Under the pieces are notes generated by a model. It searched no databases, was not told the DNA's origin, and was given only the letters and a program-made list of their open reading frames with translations. A stretch of 64,000 nucleotides of DNA, taken from NCBI RefSeq assembly GCF_024347595.1, contig NZ_AP025506.1, positions 2,790,001 to 2,854,000 on the forward strand, given 5' to 3'. Made by a program: the position numbers and the translations under genes. Source of the stretch: Vibrio pomeroyi. Its GTDB lineage: Bacteria; Pseudomonadota; Gammaproteobacteria; Enterobacterales; Vibrionaceae. This document shows, piece after piece, positions 46,298 through 56,203 of the stretch (the stretch's first letter is position 1; each line of letters opens with the position of its first letter).

Positions 46298-47548
46298 TTA
46301 AGCGTAAACTGGTAGACGCTTACAGATCTCTAGTACTTTTGCTTTAGTCGCTTCGATAACAGACTCATCACCCATGTTATCTAGGATGTCACAGATCCAA
46401 CCTGCTAGCTCTTTCGCGTCTGCTTCTGAGAAACCGCGACGAGTGATAGAAGGAGAACCGATACGGATACCTGAAGTAACGAATGGGCTACGTGGGTCGT
46501 TTGGTACTGAGTTCTTGTTTACCGTGATGTTTGCTGCACCTAGTGCTGCATCTGCTTCTTTACCTGTGATGTCTTTGTTGATTAGGTCAACTAGGAACAG
46601 GTGGTTCTCTGTAGAACCTGAAACGATGTTGTAACCACGTGCTAGGAATTCAGCAACCATTGCTTTTGCGTTAGCAACAACGCGTGCTTGGTATTCTTTG
46701 AACTCTGGCTCTAGAGCTTCTTTGAACGCTACTGCTTTACCAGCGATAACGTGCATTAGAGGACCACCTTGGCCGCCTGGGAATACTGCTGAGTTCAGCT
46801 TCTTGTAAAGATCTTCGCCTTCGTTAGAAAGGATTAGACCACCACGAGGACCAGCAAGCGTTTTGTGCGTCGTTGTAGTTACTACGTGAGCGTGTGGAAC
46901 TGGGTTCGGGTAAACGCCTGCAGCGATTAGACCTGCTACGTGAGCCATATCTACAAACAGGTAAGCACCTACTTTATCAGCGATTTCACGCATGCGCTTC
47001 CAATCACAGATTTGAGAGTAAGCAGAGAAACCACCGATGATCATCTTAGGCTTGTTCTCGATAGCCAGCTTTTCCATCTCTTCGTAATCGATTTGACCCG
47101 CTTCATCGATACCGTAAGGGATGATGTTGTAAAGCTTACCAGAGAAGTTTACTGGAGAACCGTGAGTTAGGTGACCACCGTGCGCTAGGCTCATACCTAG
47201 AACCGTATCGCCTGCATTTAATAGTGCCATGTATACAGCGTTGTTTGCTTGAGAACCTGAGTGAGGCTGTACGTTTGCGTACTCTGCACCAAATAGTTCA
47301 CATGCACGTTCAATTGCTAGAGTTTCAACTTTGTCTACGTACTCACAACCACCGTAGTAACGCTTGCCTGGGTAGCCTTCAGCGTATTTGTTTGTTAGCT
47401 GAGAACCTTGAGCTTCCATTACACGTGGGCTTGTGTAGTTTTCTGAAGCGATAAGTTCGATGTGCTCTTCCTGACGAAGAGTTTCTTCTTGGATAGCTGC
47501 GAATAGATCCGCATCGTAATCAGCAATGTTCATGTCACGCTTAAGCAT
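46298..47548 (-). CDS. glyA: Serine hydroxymethyltransferase
   Basis: GlyA interconverts serine and glycine with tetrahydrofolate, the main source of one-carbon units. The 416-residue PLP enzyme has [13 protein letters not shown], the PLP lysine in [19 protein letters not shown], and the N-terminal [20 protein letters not shown]. Length is the usual 416-417. AGGAGA precedes the ATG. A PurR-like box upstream suggests purine control, as in E. coli. Codon bias suggests high expression. Confidence 0.98.
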   Translation of the reverse strand: MLKRDMNIADYDADLFAAIQEETLRQEEHIELIASENYTSPRVMEAQGSQLTNKYAEGYPGKRYYGGCEYVDKVETLAIERACELFGAEYANVQPHSGSQANNAVYMALLNAGDTVLGMSLAHGGHLTHGSPVNFSGKLYNIIPYGIDEAGQIDYEEMEKLAIENKPKMIIGGFSAYSQICDWKRMREIADKVGAYLFVDMAHVAGLIAAGVYPNPVPHAHVVTTTTHKTLAGPRGGLILSNEGEDLYKKLNSAVFPGGQGGPLMHVIAGKAVAFKEALEPEFKEYQARVVANAKAMVAEFLARGYNIVSGSTENHLFLVDLINKDITGKEADAALGAANITVNKNSVPNDPRSPFVTSGIRIGSPSITRRGFSEADAKELAGWICDILDNMGDESVIEATKAKVLEICKRLPVYA

Positions 47549-47605
47549 CTGTATCTCCTGACTCAGATTGTACTGAAAGTTTCAAAAAAACCACACAACG
47601 ACCGA

Positions 47606-47621
47606 AAGCAAACGTTTCCGT
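47606..47621. promoter_or_regulatory. PurR-like operator upstream of glyA
   Basis: AAGCAAACGTTTCCGT matches 14 of 16 positions of the PurR consensus AYGCAAACGTTTKCNT, 58 bp before the glyA ATG. E. coli glyA is PurR-repressed, so the context agrees. The rest of the 347-bp glyA/yitT interval (47622-47895) is AT-rich and presumably holds the yitT-family promoter; I see no further named feature there. Confidence 0.7.
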
Positions 47622-47895
47622 CACCGTTTTGATGTGACGCATTCTACATAATTTGATCTAGGTCATAAAGAGCTAATTGCAATTTTATCATGCAGTTTTT
47701 TCATAATCACAAATAAGATTCATCATGGTTATTAAGCTTATCCAACCAAAGATGACGCTTACTGTCAATTTTACGATTTACACCCTGTAAAACGCAGATT
47801 ACATAGGTTTACCTTAATTTTGCCCCTCTAGCTACCGAAAGCTAAGGTTTTTCTCTACTATGCACGCCTTTATTGGTTAGGTAATTATAAAAACG

Positions 47896-48498
47896 ATGGA
47901 AAAACACTCACGTAAAGAAGATTGGGTAGCAATCCTCACTGGCACGTTTTTAGTGGCGTTAGGCGTCTTCTTTTTACAGTCAGCGAACCTGCTTACTGGT
48001 GGCACTACTGGCTTGGCTCTGCTTTTGAGTCAATTTATGCCAGTAACCTTTGGTATTTTGTACTTTATTGCTAATTGCCCATTCTACTTATTAGCATGGA
48101 AACGATTTGGCCGTCACTTCGCAATAAGCAGTGCCATATCAGGGGCTTTAGTGTCTGTGTTTGCCGATCATTTATACTTGGTGATTTCATTAGAAGTTCA
48201 TAATGAGATTTACTGCGCTGTTGCAGGCGGCCTGTTGATGGGCTTAGGTATGCTGATCTTATTCCGTCATCGCTCAAGTTTGGGTGGCTTCAACGTCTTG
48301 TGTTTGTTCATTCAAGATCGCTACGGTATCTCAGTGGGCAAAACCCAAATGGCTATTGATGCGTGTATTCTGTTTGCATCATTCTTCTTCGTATCGCCTT
48401 GGGTGATTGCAGTTTCTGTATTGGGCACTGCGGTATTGAACATCGTATTAGCGATGAATCACAAGCCTACACGTTATTCAGTGAACTACGCGTCTTAG
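47896..48498 (+). CDS. YitT family membrane protein
   Basis: A 200-residue inner-membrane protein with five to six hydrophobic helices. AILTGTFLVALGVFFLQSAN, LLTGGTTGLALLLSQ and GLGMLILFRHRSSLGGFNVL are YitT/DUF161-type motifs; the repeated GG-T-G glycine pattern recalls small transporters. The substrate is unknown. It is divergent from glyA and convergent with treC, with a shared terminator at 48592-48621. Confidence 0.85.
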   Translation: MEKHSRKEDWVAILTGTFLVALGVFFLQSANLLTGGTTGLALLLSQFMPVTFGILYFIANCPFYLLAWKRFGRHFAISSAISGALVSVFADHLYLVISLEVHNEIYCAVAGGLLMGLGMLILFRHRSSLGGFNVLCLFIQDRYGISVGKTQMAIDACILFASFFFVSPWVIAVSVLGTAVLNIVLAMNHKPTRYSVNYAS

Positions 48499-48591
48499 CG
48501 TTCACACCTGCTCTATCGCCTATCGTCGCTGGCTACTCGACACTCTAGCTGCAGACTCAAAGTACGATAATCCAGACTATAACTAAAACAA

Positions 48592-48621
48592 AAAGGCTTT
48601 GGGGAGCTCTCCAAAGCCTTT
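48592..48621. terminator. Bidirectional terminator between the YitT-family gene and treC
   Basis: AAAGGCTTTGG (48592-48602) pairs perfectly with CCAAAGCCTTT (48611-48621), 8-nt loop, with A-rich and T-rich flanks. Confidence 0.92.
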
Positions 48622-48677
48622 GTAAAAGCCCAATCCTTTAAGGGGAATAGAATCAGGCTTCTTAAAATGAAACAAGG

Positions 48678-50357
48678 TTAGCCTTCAATCAAGAGAATAC
48701 GAGTTTCGTAAGGACGTAAGACTTGATGATGTACTGCTACTGAAGTGTTCGCTTCTTGATAGTTAGACAACAAACTCTTTGCCTTACTCATATCAAAACG
48801 TTCCGGTAAAACGCACTCCGCCTCTTCACCGTAGTAGTTATTAATACACAACAAAGTCTGACTATCAGTCTCGCGAGAATACGCAAATACCGATGGGTGC
48901 TCAGGCAATAAATCTTTGTAGCTACCATGAGTAATCACTGGCACTTCTTTACGTAACTCAATCAAGCTCTTGTAGAAGTAAAAAACAGAGTCTTTATCTT
49001 CTAGCGCTTGCTCAGCGTTGATCTCAGTGTAGTTATTTGCAACATCTAGCCACGGCTGAGCTTGTGAAAAGCCTGCATTGGCTTCACTGTTCCATTGCAT
49101 CGGCGTGCGAGAATTATCACGAGATTTCTGCGCCAGAATCGCCATCATATCTTGATGCGCCACACCATCACGATTGACCATGATGTCATACATGTTGGTG
49201 CTCTCGACATCGCGATATTGGCAGATCTCGGTGTAACCTGGGTTGGTCATACCAATCTCTTCACCTTGATAAATATACGGCGTGCCTTGCATCATGTGTA
49301 CAGACGCAGCCAGCATCTTGGCCGACTCAACACGATACTGCTGATCATCACCTAAGCGGCTCACTACTCGCGGTTGGTCGTGGTTACACCAGAACAATGC
49401 GCCCCACCCTTTGCCGTTCAAACCTGTTTGCCAATGATTGAAGATCGACTTGAGCTGCAAGAAATCAAACGGCGCATTGGTCCACTTTTCACCATTGGGG
49501 TAATCCACCTTAAGGTGGTGGAAGTTAAACACCATCGATAGTTCGCTGTTATCAATGTTTGAGTACTGTTGGCAATGCTCGAGTGTCGTTGAAGACATCT
49601 CGCCTACTGTGACGCTACCATATTTCTGGAATACCGCTTCGCTGATCTCTTTCAGATATTCATGCACTCGTGGGCCATCAGTATAAAAACGACGACCATC
49701 ACCGATATCATCGTTAGGGAAATCTTGCTGTTTCGAAATCAAGTTGATCACATCCAAGCGGAAGCCATCAACGCCCTTCTCAGCCCAGAAGCTGATGACA
49801 TCTTTCACTTCTTCGCGTACAACCGGGTTCTCCCAGTTGAGGTCGGCCTGCTCTTTCGCGAATAGGTGTAGGAAATACTGCCCAGTCGCTTCATCCATTT
49901 CCCATGCATTACCACCGAACTTAGACTGCCAGTTGGTGGGAGCTTGACCGTTTACAGGATCTTTCCAGATGTAGTAGTCGCGGTATGGGCTGTTTTTGTC
50001 ACCCAATGCCGACTGAAACCACGCATGCTCGGTTGAGGTGTGGTTTACCACGATATCCATTACGATACGGATACCACGTTGGTGCGCTTCAGCCAGCAAT
50101 AGGTCGAAGTCTTCCATGGTGCCGAATTGCGGGTTAATCGCATAGTAATCTGAAATATCGTAGCCGTTATCGATCATTGGGGATGCGTAAACTGGGGTTA
50201 ACCAAATTGCATCCACACTCAAGTGTTTAAGATAATCCAGTTTTGAAATGATCCCTTTGATATCGCCAGTACCTTTACTGCCACTATCACAAAAGCTCTT
50301 TGGGTAGATTTGATAGATGGTTGCGGTTTTCCACCAACTTTCATCATGCTCAGTCAT
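48678..50357 (-). CDS. treC: Alpha,alpha-phosphotrehalase (trehalose-6-phosphate hydrolase)
   Basis: TreC hydrolyses the trehalose 6-phosphate delivered by TreB to glucose and glucose 6-phosphate. The GH13 signatures are DIVVNHTSTEHAWF, the nucleophile in GFRLDVINL, the acid/base Glu in VTVGEMSS, and LFWCNHDQPRVVSRLGD. I start at ATG 50357 (559 residues), with AGAG six bases upstream; ATG 50363 and GTG 50372 are alternatives. It is downstream of treB, with an unusual 147-bp spacer. Confidence 0.95.
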   Translation of the reverse strand: MTEHDESWWKTATIYQIYPKSFCDSGSKGTGDIKGIISKLDYLKHLSVDAIWLTPVYASPMIDNGYDISDYYAINPQFGTMEDFDLLLAEAHQRGIRIVMDIVVNHTSTEHAWFQSALGDKNSPYRDYYIWKDPVNGQAPTNWQSKFGGNAWEMDEATGQYFLHLFAKEQADLNWENPVVREEVKDVISFWAEKGVDGFRLDVINLISKQQDFPNDDIGDGRRFYTDGPRVHEYLKEISEAVFQKYGSVTVGEMSSTTLEHCQQYSNIDNSELSMVFNFHHLKVDYPNGEKWTNAPFDFLQLKSIFNHWQTGLNGKGWGALFWCNHDQPRVVSRLGDDQQYRVESAKMLAASVHMMQGTPYIYQGEEIGMTNPGYTEICQYRDVESTNMYDIMVNRDGVAHQDMMAILAQKSRDNSRTPMQWNSEANAGFSQAQPWLDVANNYTEINAEQALEDKDSVFYFYKSLIELRKEVPVITHGSYKDLLPEHPSVFAYSRETDSQTLLCINNYYGEEAECVLPERFDMSKAKSLLSNYQEANTSVAVHHQVLRPYETRILLIEG

Positions 50358-50390
50358 CGCCATCTCTAACACTCACTTACCAGAAAATAT

Positions 50391-50419
50391 AAATAAAAAA
50401 TCACCATGTGAATCATGGT
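50391..50419 (-). terminator. Terminator-like hairpin just upstream of treC
   Basis: On the minus strand ACCATG and CATGGT form a 6-bp stem with 5-nt loop followed by GATTTTTTATTT. It lies after the treB terminator and about 35 bp before treC; it may attenuate treC. Confidence 0.5.
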
Positions 50420-50430
50420 CGAATAGCCGT

Positions 50431-50468
50431 TATAACTAAAAGAAAAAGCTATAACTAAGAGAAAAAGC
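50431..50468. repeat. 19-bp tandem duplication in the treB-treC spacer
   Basis: TATAACTAAAAGAAAAAGC (50431-50449) is followed directly by TATAACTAAGAGAAAAAGC (50450-50468), one mismatch. The second copy reaches into the treB terminator hairpin. Confidence 0.8.
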
Positions 50469-50494
50469 GATGGCTCACTTTGGAGTCATCGCTT
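50461..50494 (-). terminator. Terminator at the end of treB
   Basis: AAGCGATG (50465-50472) pairs with CATCGCTT (50487-50494), extended after one mismatch by CTC/GAG; on the minus strand five T follow. It lies 11 bp after the treB stop. Confidence 0.75.
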
Positions 50495-50504
50495 ATTTAA
50501 TGCA

Positions 50505-51929
50505 TTACGCGTTGGCAGTTTCTAGCTCGCCCTTCATCTGTGCTCGTTTATAGAAGAACAGTGTTAACGTGACGGGTAGTACAATCGCCACCAGCATTGC
50601 AATTAAGTAAACAGACCAATATTGCGGTTGAATCGATAAGATGCCCGGCAAGCCACCAACACCGATACCATTCGCCATCACTCCTGCACTACCACAGATT
50701 GCAGCCGCTGCAGCACTGCCGATCATTGCGCTCAGCATTGGGAATTTGTATTTAAGGTTGATGCCGTACATCGCAGGCTCTGTTACACCTAAGTAGGCAG
50801 AGATTGCAGCTGGAACCGAGATGTCTCGTTCGCCTTCGTGTTTGCTTAAGATGATGATGCCGACAACCGCTGAAGCTTGTGCAATATTTGATAGCGCAAT
50901 CAAAGGCCAGATTGGTGTGCCGCCTAAGTCTTGCATCAGTTGTAGGTCGACGGCGTTGGTTGTGTGGTGAATACCTGTAATAACCAAAGGTGCGTATAGG
51001 AAGCCAAATACCACAGAACCAAGAATCGCAAAATCACCAGTCATTGCCGCTTTAGCCGCGAATGCCACGCCATCGCCTAACATACGGCCAAATGGGCCAA
51101 TGAAAGCGTGCGCTAGAATCACAGACAAAATAATCGACACGAACGGCACGACAACAAGGTAGAGGTAAGAAGGTACAATACGCTTAAGGTTGGTCTCAAT
51201 GAACGCCAGAGCCACGCCCGCTAGCATCGCAGGTATCACCTGAGCTTGATAGCCGACCTTCTCAATCACGAACAAGCCAAAGTCCCACACCTCAGGTACA
51301 GATTTACCTATCATGTAAGCGTTCATCAATTGCGGGGAAACCAAGGTCACACCGAGCGTGATACCCAAAATAGGGGTTCCGCCGAGTTTCTTAACCGTCG
51401 CCCAACACACACCAACCGGCAGGAAGAAGAAAATCGCTTCGCCAATCAGCCACAAGAAAGAGTGAACGGTTGCCCAGAATTGGCTGATTTCAACGAGGGT
51501 TTTGCCGTCGAACATGCGAATATCGCCAATCACATTACGGAAACCAAGAATCAAACCACCAGTAATGATGGCAGGCAGCAGTGGTACGAAAATTTCGGCT
51601 AAATGGGAGATACCACGCTCAAGGAAGTTCATGTTCTGACGAGCAGCAAGCTTAGACTCATCTTTTGATGACGCCTCTTTACCCGTTTGCTCAATCAGAA
51701 GTGCGTACACTTCATCAACCTCTGTGCCAATCACGACTTGGAATTGACCTGCGTTCGTAAAGCAGCCTTTTACCAACTTCAGCTTTTCTAGTTCTGCTTT
51801 GTTCGCTTGGTCCGTATCATTCAATACAAAACGCAGTCGAGTCAGACAATGGCTGACACTCGCAATATTCTCTTTGCCACCGACTAACTCGATAAGACGC
51901 GCAACGTCTTGCTTCGCTATCTTACTCAT
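50505..51929 (-). CDS. treB: PTS trehalose-specific EIIBC component
   Basis: TreB imports trehalose and phosphorylates it to trehalose 6-phosphate. The EIIB domain (residues 1-90) has the phosphorylated Cys28 in SVSHCLTRLRF; the EIIC domain (about 105-470) has around ten membrane helices with GITLGVTLVSPQLMNAYMIG and VFGFLYAPLVITGIHHTTNA. Phosphate comes from a separate EIIA-Glc, as no EIIA domain is fused. ATG 51929 follows GGGGTAGT and gives 474 residues. TreR operators lie upstream. Confidence 0.96.
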   Translation of the reverse strand: MSKIAKQDVARLIELVGGKENIASVSHCLTRLRFVLNDTDQANKAELEKLKLVKGCFTNAGQFQVVIGTEVDEVYALLIEQTGKEASSKDESKLAARQNMNFLERGISHLAEIFVPLLPAIITGGLILGFRNVIGDIRMFDGKTLVEISQFWATVHSFLWLIGEAIFFFLPVGVCWATVKKLGGTPILGITLGVTLVSPQLMNAYMIGKSVPEVWDFGLFVIEKVGYQAQVIPAMLAGVALAFIETNLKRIVPSYLYLVVVPFVSIILSVILAHAFIGPFGRMLGDGVAFAAKAAMTGDFAILGSVVFGFLYAPLVITGIHHTTNAVDLQLMQDLGGTPIWPLIALSNIAQASAVVGIIILSKHEGERDISVPAAISAYLGVTEPAMYGINLKYKFPMLSAMIGSAAAAAICGSAGVMANGIGVGGLPGILSIQPQYWSVYLIAMLVAIVLPVTLTLFFYKRAQMKGELETANA

Positions 51930-52001
51930 ACTACCCCACCCTGGTTTCATTCAATTACTCATCTAAACCATGCAGCAACAACCACTCAAGATTTAGATTT
52001 A

Positions 52002-52015
52002 TGGGAACATTCCCA
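52002..52015. promoter_or_regulatory. TreR operator, proximal to treB
   Basis: TGGGAACATTCCCA is a 14-bp palindrome matching the TreR pattern GGGAAC-N-TTCCC. It lies just downstream of the proposed treB promoter -10, where a bound repressor would block initiation. Confidence 0.85.
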
Positions 52016-52024
52016 ATTACGGTT

Positions 52025-52030
52025 ATTATA
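52025..52030 (-). promoter_or_regulatory. Candidate -10 of the treB promoter
   Basis: A perfect TATAAT on the minus strand lies between the two TreR operators, with TTAATT about 18 bp upstream as a weak -35. Repressor on either operator would cover it. Confidence 0.6.
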
Positions 52031-52054
52031 ATGCCCGCATGAATGATAAATTAA

Positions 52055-52072
52055 AATGGGAACAGTCCCATT
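52055..52072. promoter_or_regulatory. TreR operator, distal to treB
   Basis: AATGGGAACAGTCCCATT, an 18-bp dyad with 7-bp perfect arms, 53 bp from the first operator. The spacing of about five helical turns would allow both to be bound on the same face or looped. Confidence 0.8.
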
Positions 52073-52134
52073 AATTGAAAGAGATCACACTCTAATTTTA
52101 ATCTAAGCGGTTAGATTTCGCTTAATTGAGTGGA

Positions 52135-53079
52135 TTATAGAATCGGAGATTGGGTGTGATGAGAGATCTCTGAATTGCCTAAAAGCTGAGAGATCAATAG
52201 ATTAGCCGCCAACTTACCTGCAGATTGGTAGCCAGGATCAATGCTAAATACACGAGGGAACAAGAAAGAGAGAAGATCATTACCACCAACGCCTGTCACA
52301 ACCACATCTTCACGTTGTAGTTCTTGTAGACGCTTGATCACACCAAGAGCCAATGTATCACTGGCACAAACAAGTGCTTGAGTTGTAGGAGTCAGTACTT
52401 CATCCACCAGCTGATAAGCGCTTTCATGATGAAGTTGGCCAGTACGATAGTTCGCAATCAGTCCAGTGCTTTCGCACCAATCTAGATAAGCCTTAAGACG
52501 CAGCTCACCGGTTGATTTATCACTAGGATCAACACCAATAAAGCCGACATCTGAGATCCCCTGATCCGACAGATGCGCTAACGCACTATTGATCACCTGT
52601 TGGTTATCGTAATTAATCGACGTTACGTTCTCGGTATCCAGAGCAATAACCACGGCCTTGTGTTCCCACGCTTCGATTGCAGGAATATCGCAGTCAGTAA
52701 AGCCAAACACAATGATGCCATCCACATTGCGACGCTTAAGAACCTGAAGATGCTCGTTGGCTTTGTCTCTGTCGAGTTGGCTTTCCATGATCACCACGTC
52801 GTAATCCGCTTGATACAACTCAGCCAACATGGTACTTACAGCTTTGTTTTCAGAGGGAGAATCTAAACGAGAGATGATCACACCGATGACTTTTTGACTG
52901 CCACCGCGCATTGATTGCGCAGACTTTGAAGGCGTGTACCCAGATTCTTGAATTACTCTTTCCACCCTTTCACGGGTTTCAGGTTTCACTTTAGGATCAT
53001 TGGTCAGAACGCGAGATACGGTTGACTTACCAACACCGGACAGCTTAGCAATATCGAGAATAGTGAGTTTTTTGCTCAT
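52135..53079 (-). CDS. treR: Trehalose operon repressor (LacI family)
   Basis: The 314-residue regulator has the LacI helix-turn-helix at residues 4-25 (LTILDIAKLSGVGKSTVSRV) and a hinge with PSKSAQSMRG, then a periplasmic-binding-like effector domain (VIGVIISRLDSPSENKAVST). TreR responds to trehalose 6-phosphate. Length equals E. coli TreR (315). I start at ATG 53079; the in-frame 18-residue extension has no homology. It lies upstream of treB on the same strand, with operators in the spacer. Confidence 0.94.
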   Translation of the reverse strand: MSKKLTILDIAKLSGVGKSTVSRVLTNDPKVKPETRERVERVIQESGYTPSKSAQSMRGGSQKVIGVIISRLDSPSENKAVSTMLAELYQADYDVVIMESQLDRDKANEHLQVLKRRNVDGIIVFGFTDCDIPAIEAWEHKAVVIALDTENVTSINYDNQQVINSALAHLSDQGISDVGFIGVDPSDKSTGELRLKAYLDWCESTGLIANYRTGQLHHESAYQLVDEVLTPTTQALVCASDTLALGVIKRLQELQREDVVVTGVGGNDLLSFLFPRVFSIDPGYQSAGKLAANLLISQLLGNSEISHHTQSPIL

Positions 53080-53170
53080 AAAAAGTCTAACGTTAAAGGG
53101 AAGAGAAGAAAAAGTGAGAGTAGGTTCCCTCACTTAACTGTTTGTAAAATATAGCAGTTCTTACTATGAC

Positions 53171-53506
53171 TTACTTTTGGCAATTACGATAGACCACACG
53201 GCCAAGTTCGAGGCGTGCGTCATCACCTTTAGTACGCAAAGTGATTCTGTTAATCATCTCTGAGGTGCCATCATCTAGAATGTATTTGGTGCCTGAGCCT
53301 GCCGGTACTTGAGTCAATTGGTACTCGTTATCAGGTAAACGTAATACTGCTTTTTCATTACTAAGGTAAGCCACATCAAACGACACGTCAGACTCACATT
53401 GATAAGTCACGAATTGATTATCCGATGCTGCGTTATCAGGGGTTGCTGATTTAGAGCACCCGACCAATGCTACCGTACATAGAGATGCTACCAACATAGC
53501 TTTCAT
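53171..53506 (-). CDS. MliC-like lipoprotein (c-type lysozyme inhibitor family)
   Basis: A 111-residue lipoprotein with signal KAMLVASLCTVALVGC (lipobox ALVGC, Cys17). The mature domain has VTYQCESDVSFDVAYLSNEK, VLRLPDNEYQLTQVPAGSGT and KYILDDGTSEM, the MliC/COG3895 pattern, with a disulfide likely between the Cys in TYQCES and the C-terminal RNCQK. By family it sits on the outer membrane and inhibits c-type lysozyme. GAGGAAC precedes the ATG. It appears to be a single-gene unit. Confidence 0.85.
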   Translation of the reverse strand: MKAMLVASLCTVALVGCSKSATPDNAASDNQFVTYQCESDVSFDVAYLSNEKAVLRLPDNEYQLTQVPAGSGTKYILDDGTSEMINRITLRTKGDDARLELGRVVYRNCQK

Positions 53507-53622
53507 ACTTCGTTCCTCATCTTTATATAGTCAATGACACTTAGTTTAGTCTCAGGTTAGGAAAACCTTATTGATAAGTAAGTGCCTAGTGATAGGTAAA
53601 TACCTTAGTGACAAATAAACGC

Positions 53623-54207
53623 TTAGCCTTTTAAGAAAGCAGGTACATCTTTAATGCTATCAAGTACCACACTAGCTAGCGCTTCACCCTTTTCAGTGAT
53701 TGGCTTACCGGTTCTTACCAATACTTTAGTGCTAACACCTGCGGCTTCTGCAGCCATCATGTCTTCAGCCTTATCGCCAATCATCACAGAGTTAGCCATA
53801 TCAATCTTCAGAAAGTCACGAGCAGAAATGAACATACCTGGCTTTGGCTTACGACATTCACAATCTTGCTTGTAATCACCAATGCCGTGTTCAGCGTGGT
53901 GAGGACAGTAATAAATGCCATCGAGCTCGACACCATTATCAACAAAGTTCCAATCCATCCACTGCGTTAAAGAAAGAAAACGGTCTTCGCTAAACATGCC
54001 ACGAGCAATGCCTGACTGGTTAGTCACTAGCACCAATAAATAGCCCATATCTTTAAACGCTTTCGCCGCTTCAAACACACCGTCAATGTATTCAAAGTCA
54101 TGCTCATCATGTACGTAGCCGTGATCAACGTTAATCACACCATCACGATCTAAAAAAACAGCAGGTTTAGACAAAATTTTGTTCTCTATCAACTCTCTAT
54201 TAATCAT
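53623..54207 (-). CDS. gmhB: D-glycero-beta-D-manno-heptose 1,7-bisphosphate 7-phosphatase
   Basis: GmhB makes the ADP-heptose precursor of the LPS inner core. The HAD motif I DRDGVIN has Asp20 and Asp22; [12 protein letters not shown] is motif II, KPKPGM precedes motif III, and [12 protein letters not shown] is motif IV. The zinc-binding segment has [10 protein letters not shown] and DCECRKP. Length is 194 residues. It is divergent from metN, the same pairing as in E. coli. Confidence 0.95.
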   Translation of the reverse strand: MINRELIENKILSKPAVFLDRDGVINVDHGYVHDEHDFEYIDGVFEAAKAFKDMGYLLVLVTNQSGIARGMFSEDRFLSLTQWMDWNFVDNGVELDGIYYCPHHAEHGIGDYKQDCECRKPKPGMFISARDFLKIDMANSVMIGDKAEDMMAAEAAGVSTKVLVRTGKPITEKGEALASVVLDSIKDVPAFLKG

Positions 54208-54292
54208 TAATTATTACACGCTTTATTTGCTTCATCACTATCTATTTAGTTTTGCGTTCGTTAACGATTTGTTTCCAGCTTGGCCATACAAT

Positions 54293-54324
54293 CGACGTTT
54301 AGCCGTCTAGACGTAAAAATATCT
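54293..54324. promoter_or_regulatory. MetJ operator (tandem met boxes) upstream of metN
   Basis: Four tandem 8-bp units in register with the met box AGACGTCT: CGACGTTT, AGCCGTCT, AGACGTAA, AAATATCT, matching 6, 7, 6 and about 4 of 8. The first three are convincing. They abut the metN -35, so MetJ with SAM would repress transcription. Confidence 0.85.
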
Positions 54325-54325
54325 A

Positions 54326-54354
54326 TTGACTTAGATCATAGAACACCATAGCAT
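54326..54354 (+). promoter_or_regulatory. Promoter of metNIQ
   Basis: TTGACT (54326-54331) and TAGCAT (54349-54354) with 17-bp spacing, immediately downstream of the met boxes and about 60 bp before the metN ATG. Confidence 0.7.
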
Positions 54355-54414
54355 CGTCTGTAAATCGAGCGAGCTATCGACATATTATTCTGTTCTACCT
54401 GCACGGGTTTCTCT

Positions 54415-55449
54415 ATGATTAAAGTGAATCAAGTCAACAAGGTTTTTTATCAAGGCACTAAAGAAATCAATGCCTTAATTGATATCAACCTCCACATTCC
54501 TCAAGGTCAAATCTTTGGAGTCATCGGCTCTTCAGGTGCAGGCAAAAGTACCCTAATCCGCTGTGTAAATATGTTGGAAGCGCCAACTTCAGGTGAAGTG
54601 ATTGTTGACGGTATCGACCTGACAAAACTCAGCAAATCTGAACTTAGCGAAGCGCGCCGTAACATCGGCATGATTTTCCAGCACTTCAACCTGCTGTCTT
54701 CTCGTACTGTATTTAACAATGTAGCACTGCCTTTAGAACTTGCTGGTAAAGATAAAGCGGTTATTGAAGCAAAAGTGAGTGAGTTACTTGAACTCGTTGG
54801 CTTGGCGGATAAGCGTGACACTTACCCTGCAAACCTAAGTGGCGGTCAAAAGCAGCGTGTTGCGATTGCTCGTGCACTGGCCTCTGACCCGAAAGTACTG
54901 CTGTGTGATGAAGCGACTAGCGCACTGGATCCTGCAACCACTCAATCGATTCTTGAGCTACTCCGTGAAATCAACCGTAAGCTGAACATCACTATCCTGC
55001 TTATTACGCACGAGATGGATGTAGTGAAAAGCATTTGTCACGAGGTGGCGATCATTGGCGGTGGTGAATTGGTAGAGAAAGGCACAGTTGGTGACATCTT
55101 TGCTCACCCTAAGACTGAGCTTGCGCATCAATTCATTCGTTCAACGTTGGATCTGACGATTCCTGAAGATTACCAAGCACGCTTGCAAGAGACTCGCGTA
55201 AACAGCAGCTACCCACTGGTACGCCTAGAGTTTACGGGCGCAACGGTTGATGCTCCGCTGATGACTCAGATCGCACGCAAATTCAATATCGATGTCAGCA
55301 TTCTAAGCTCTGACCTTGATTACGCCGGCGGCGTGAAGTTCGGCATGATGGTTGCCGAACTGTTCGGTAATGAAGCCGATGATAATGCTGCTATCCAATT
55401 CCTACGCGACAACAATGTAAAAGTAGAGGTGCTTGGTTATGTCCTTTAG
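54415..55449 (+). CDS. metN: Methionine ABC transporter ATP-binding protein
   Basis: MetN powers methionine import through MetI, fed by MetQ. Walker A is GSSGAGKST, the signature [15 protein letters not shown], Walker [15 protein letters not shown]. The C-terminal 100 residues ([20 protein letters not shown]) form the ACT-like C2 domain by which methionine inhibits its own transport. Length is 344, as in E. coli. It overlaps metI by 11 bp. MetJ boxes lie upstream. Confidence 0.97.
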   Translation: MIKVNQVNKVFYQGTKEINALIDINLHIPQGQIFGVIGSSGAGKSTLIRCVNMLEAPTSGEVIVDGIDLTKLSKSELSEARRNIGMIFQHFNLLSSRTVFNNVALPLELAGKDKAVIEAKVSELLELVGLADKRDTYPANLSGGQKQRVAIARALASDPKVLLCDEATSALDPATTQSILELLREINRKLNITILLITHEMDVVKSICHEVAIIGGGELVEKGTVGDIFAHPKTELAHQFIRSTLDLTIPEDYQARLQETRVNSSYPLVRLEFTGATVDAPLMTQIARKFNIDVSILSSDLDYAGGVKFGMMVAELFGNEADDNAAIQFLRDNNVKVEVLGYVL

Positions 55450-56122
55450 TTTCAACGAGATTGCTGACTGGATCAGCCTTAACGGTAACCTTCTATTAGG
55501 CGCAACAGGCGAAACACTCTACATGGTTGCTGTTGCAGGCATTGTTGGCTTTGCTGTCGGTATTCCATTAGGCGTGATTCTACACACGACTAAAAAAGGT
55601 GGCCTGTTAGAGAACACCAAAGTAAACAAGATTCTAGGTGCGATTGTGAACGTGGGTCGTTCAGTACCTTTCTTAGTGTTGATGGTTGCAATTATCCCAC
55701 TGACTAAGATGCTGATTGGTACCTTCATCGGTACAACCGCTGCGATTGTTCCACTAACGATTGGCGCTATTCCATTCGTGGCTCGACTTATCGAGAGTGC
55801 GCTACTTGAAGTACCAACAGGTCTAGTAGAAGCGGCTCAATCAATGGGCGCAACACCAACACAAATCATCAATAAGGTTCTGCTTCCTGAAGCACTACCG
55901 ACTATTATCAACTCAGTAACGATTACGCTAGTGACGCTGGTGAGCTACTCGGCAATGGCAGGTACGGTTGGTGGTGGTGGCCTAGGTGATGTCGCGATTC
56001 GTTACGGATTCCACCGTTACGATGTGACTATCATGGCTATAACGGTAGTGATGTTGATTGTGCTTGTACAAATTATTCAATCAATCGGTGATTCATTAGT
56101 TCGCCGTGTTGACCACAGATAA
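55439..56122 (+). CDS. metI: Methionine ABC transporter permease
   Basis: MetI is the membrane channel of the importer. The 227-residue protein has five hydrophobic helices and the EAA loop that docks on MetN ([20 protein letters not shown]). I start at ATG 55439, overlapping the last codons of metN; a TTG two codons upstream is in frame but unlikely. It is followed by metQ after 81 bp. Confidence 0.96.
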   Translation: MSFSFNEIADWISLNGNLLLGATGETLYMVAVAGIVGFAVGIPLGVILHTTKKGGLLENTKVNKILGAIVNVGRSVPFLVLMVAIIPLTKMLIGTFIGTTAAIVPLTIGAIPFVARLIESALLEVPTGLVEAAQSMGATPTQIINKVLLPEALPTIINSVTITLVTLVSYSAMAGTVGGGGLGDVAIRYGFHRYDVTIMAITVVMLIVLVQIIQSIGDSLVRRVDHR

Positions 56123-56203
56123 AGACTCAGCGTTAAAACGCAAACTATCTAAGACAAGAGTCGTCTGAACCAAATTAAATAGATTTATTAAAAGGAGATT
56201 ATT

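Noticed and set aside
52100..52117. Inverted repeat AATCTAA/TTAGATT between treR and treB as a terminator
   Set aside because: No T-run follows on the minus strand; it may be chance in AT-rich DNA.
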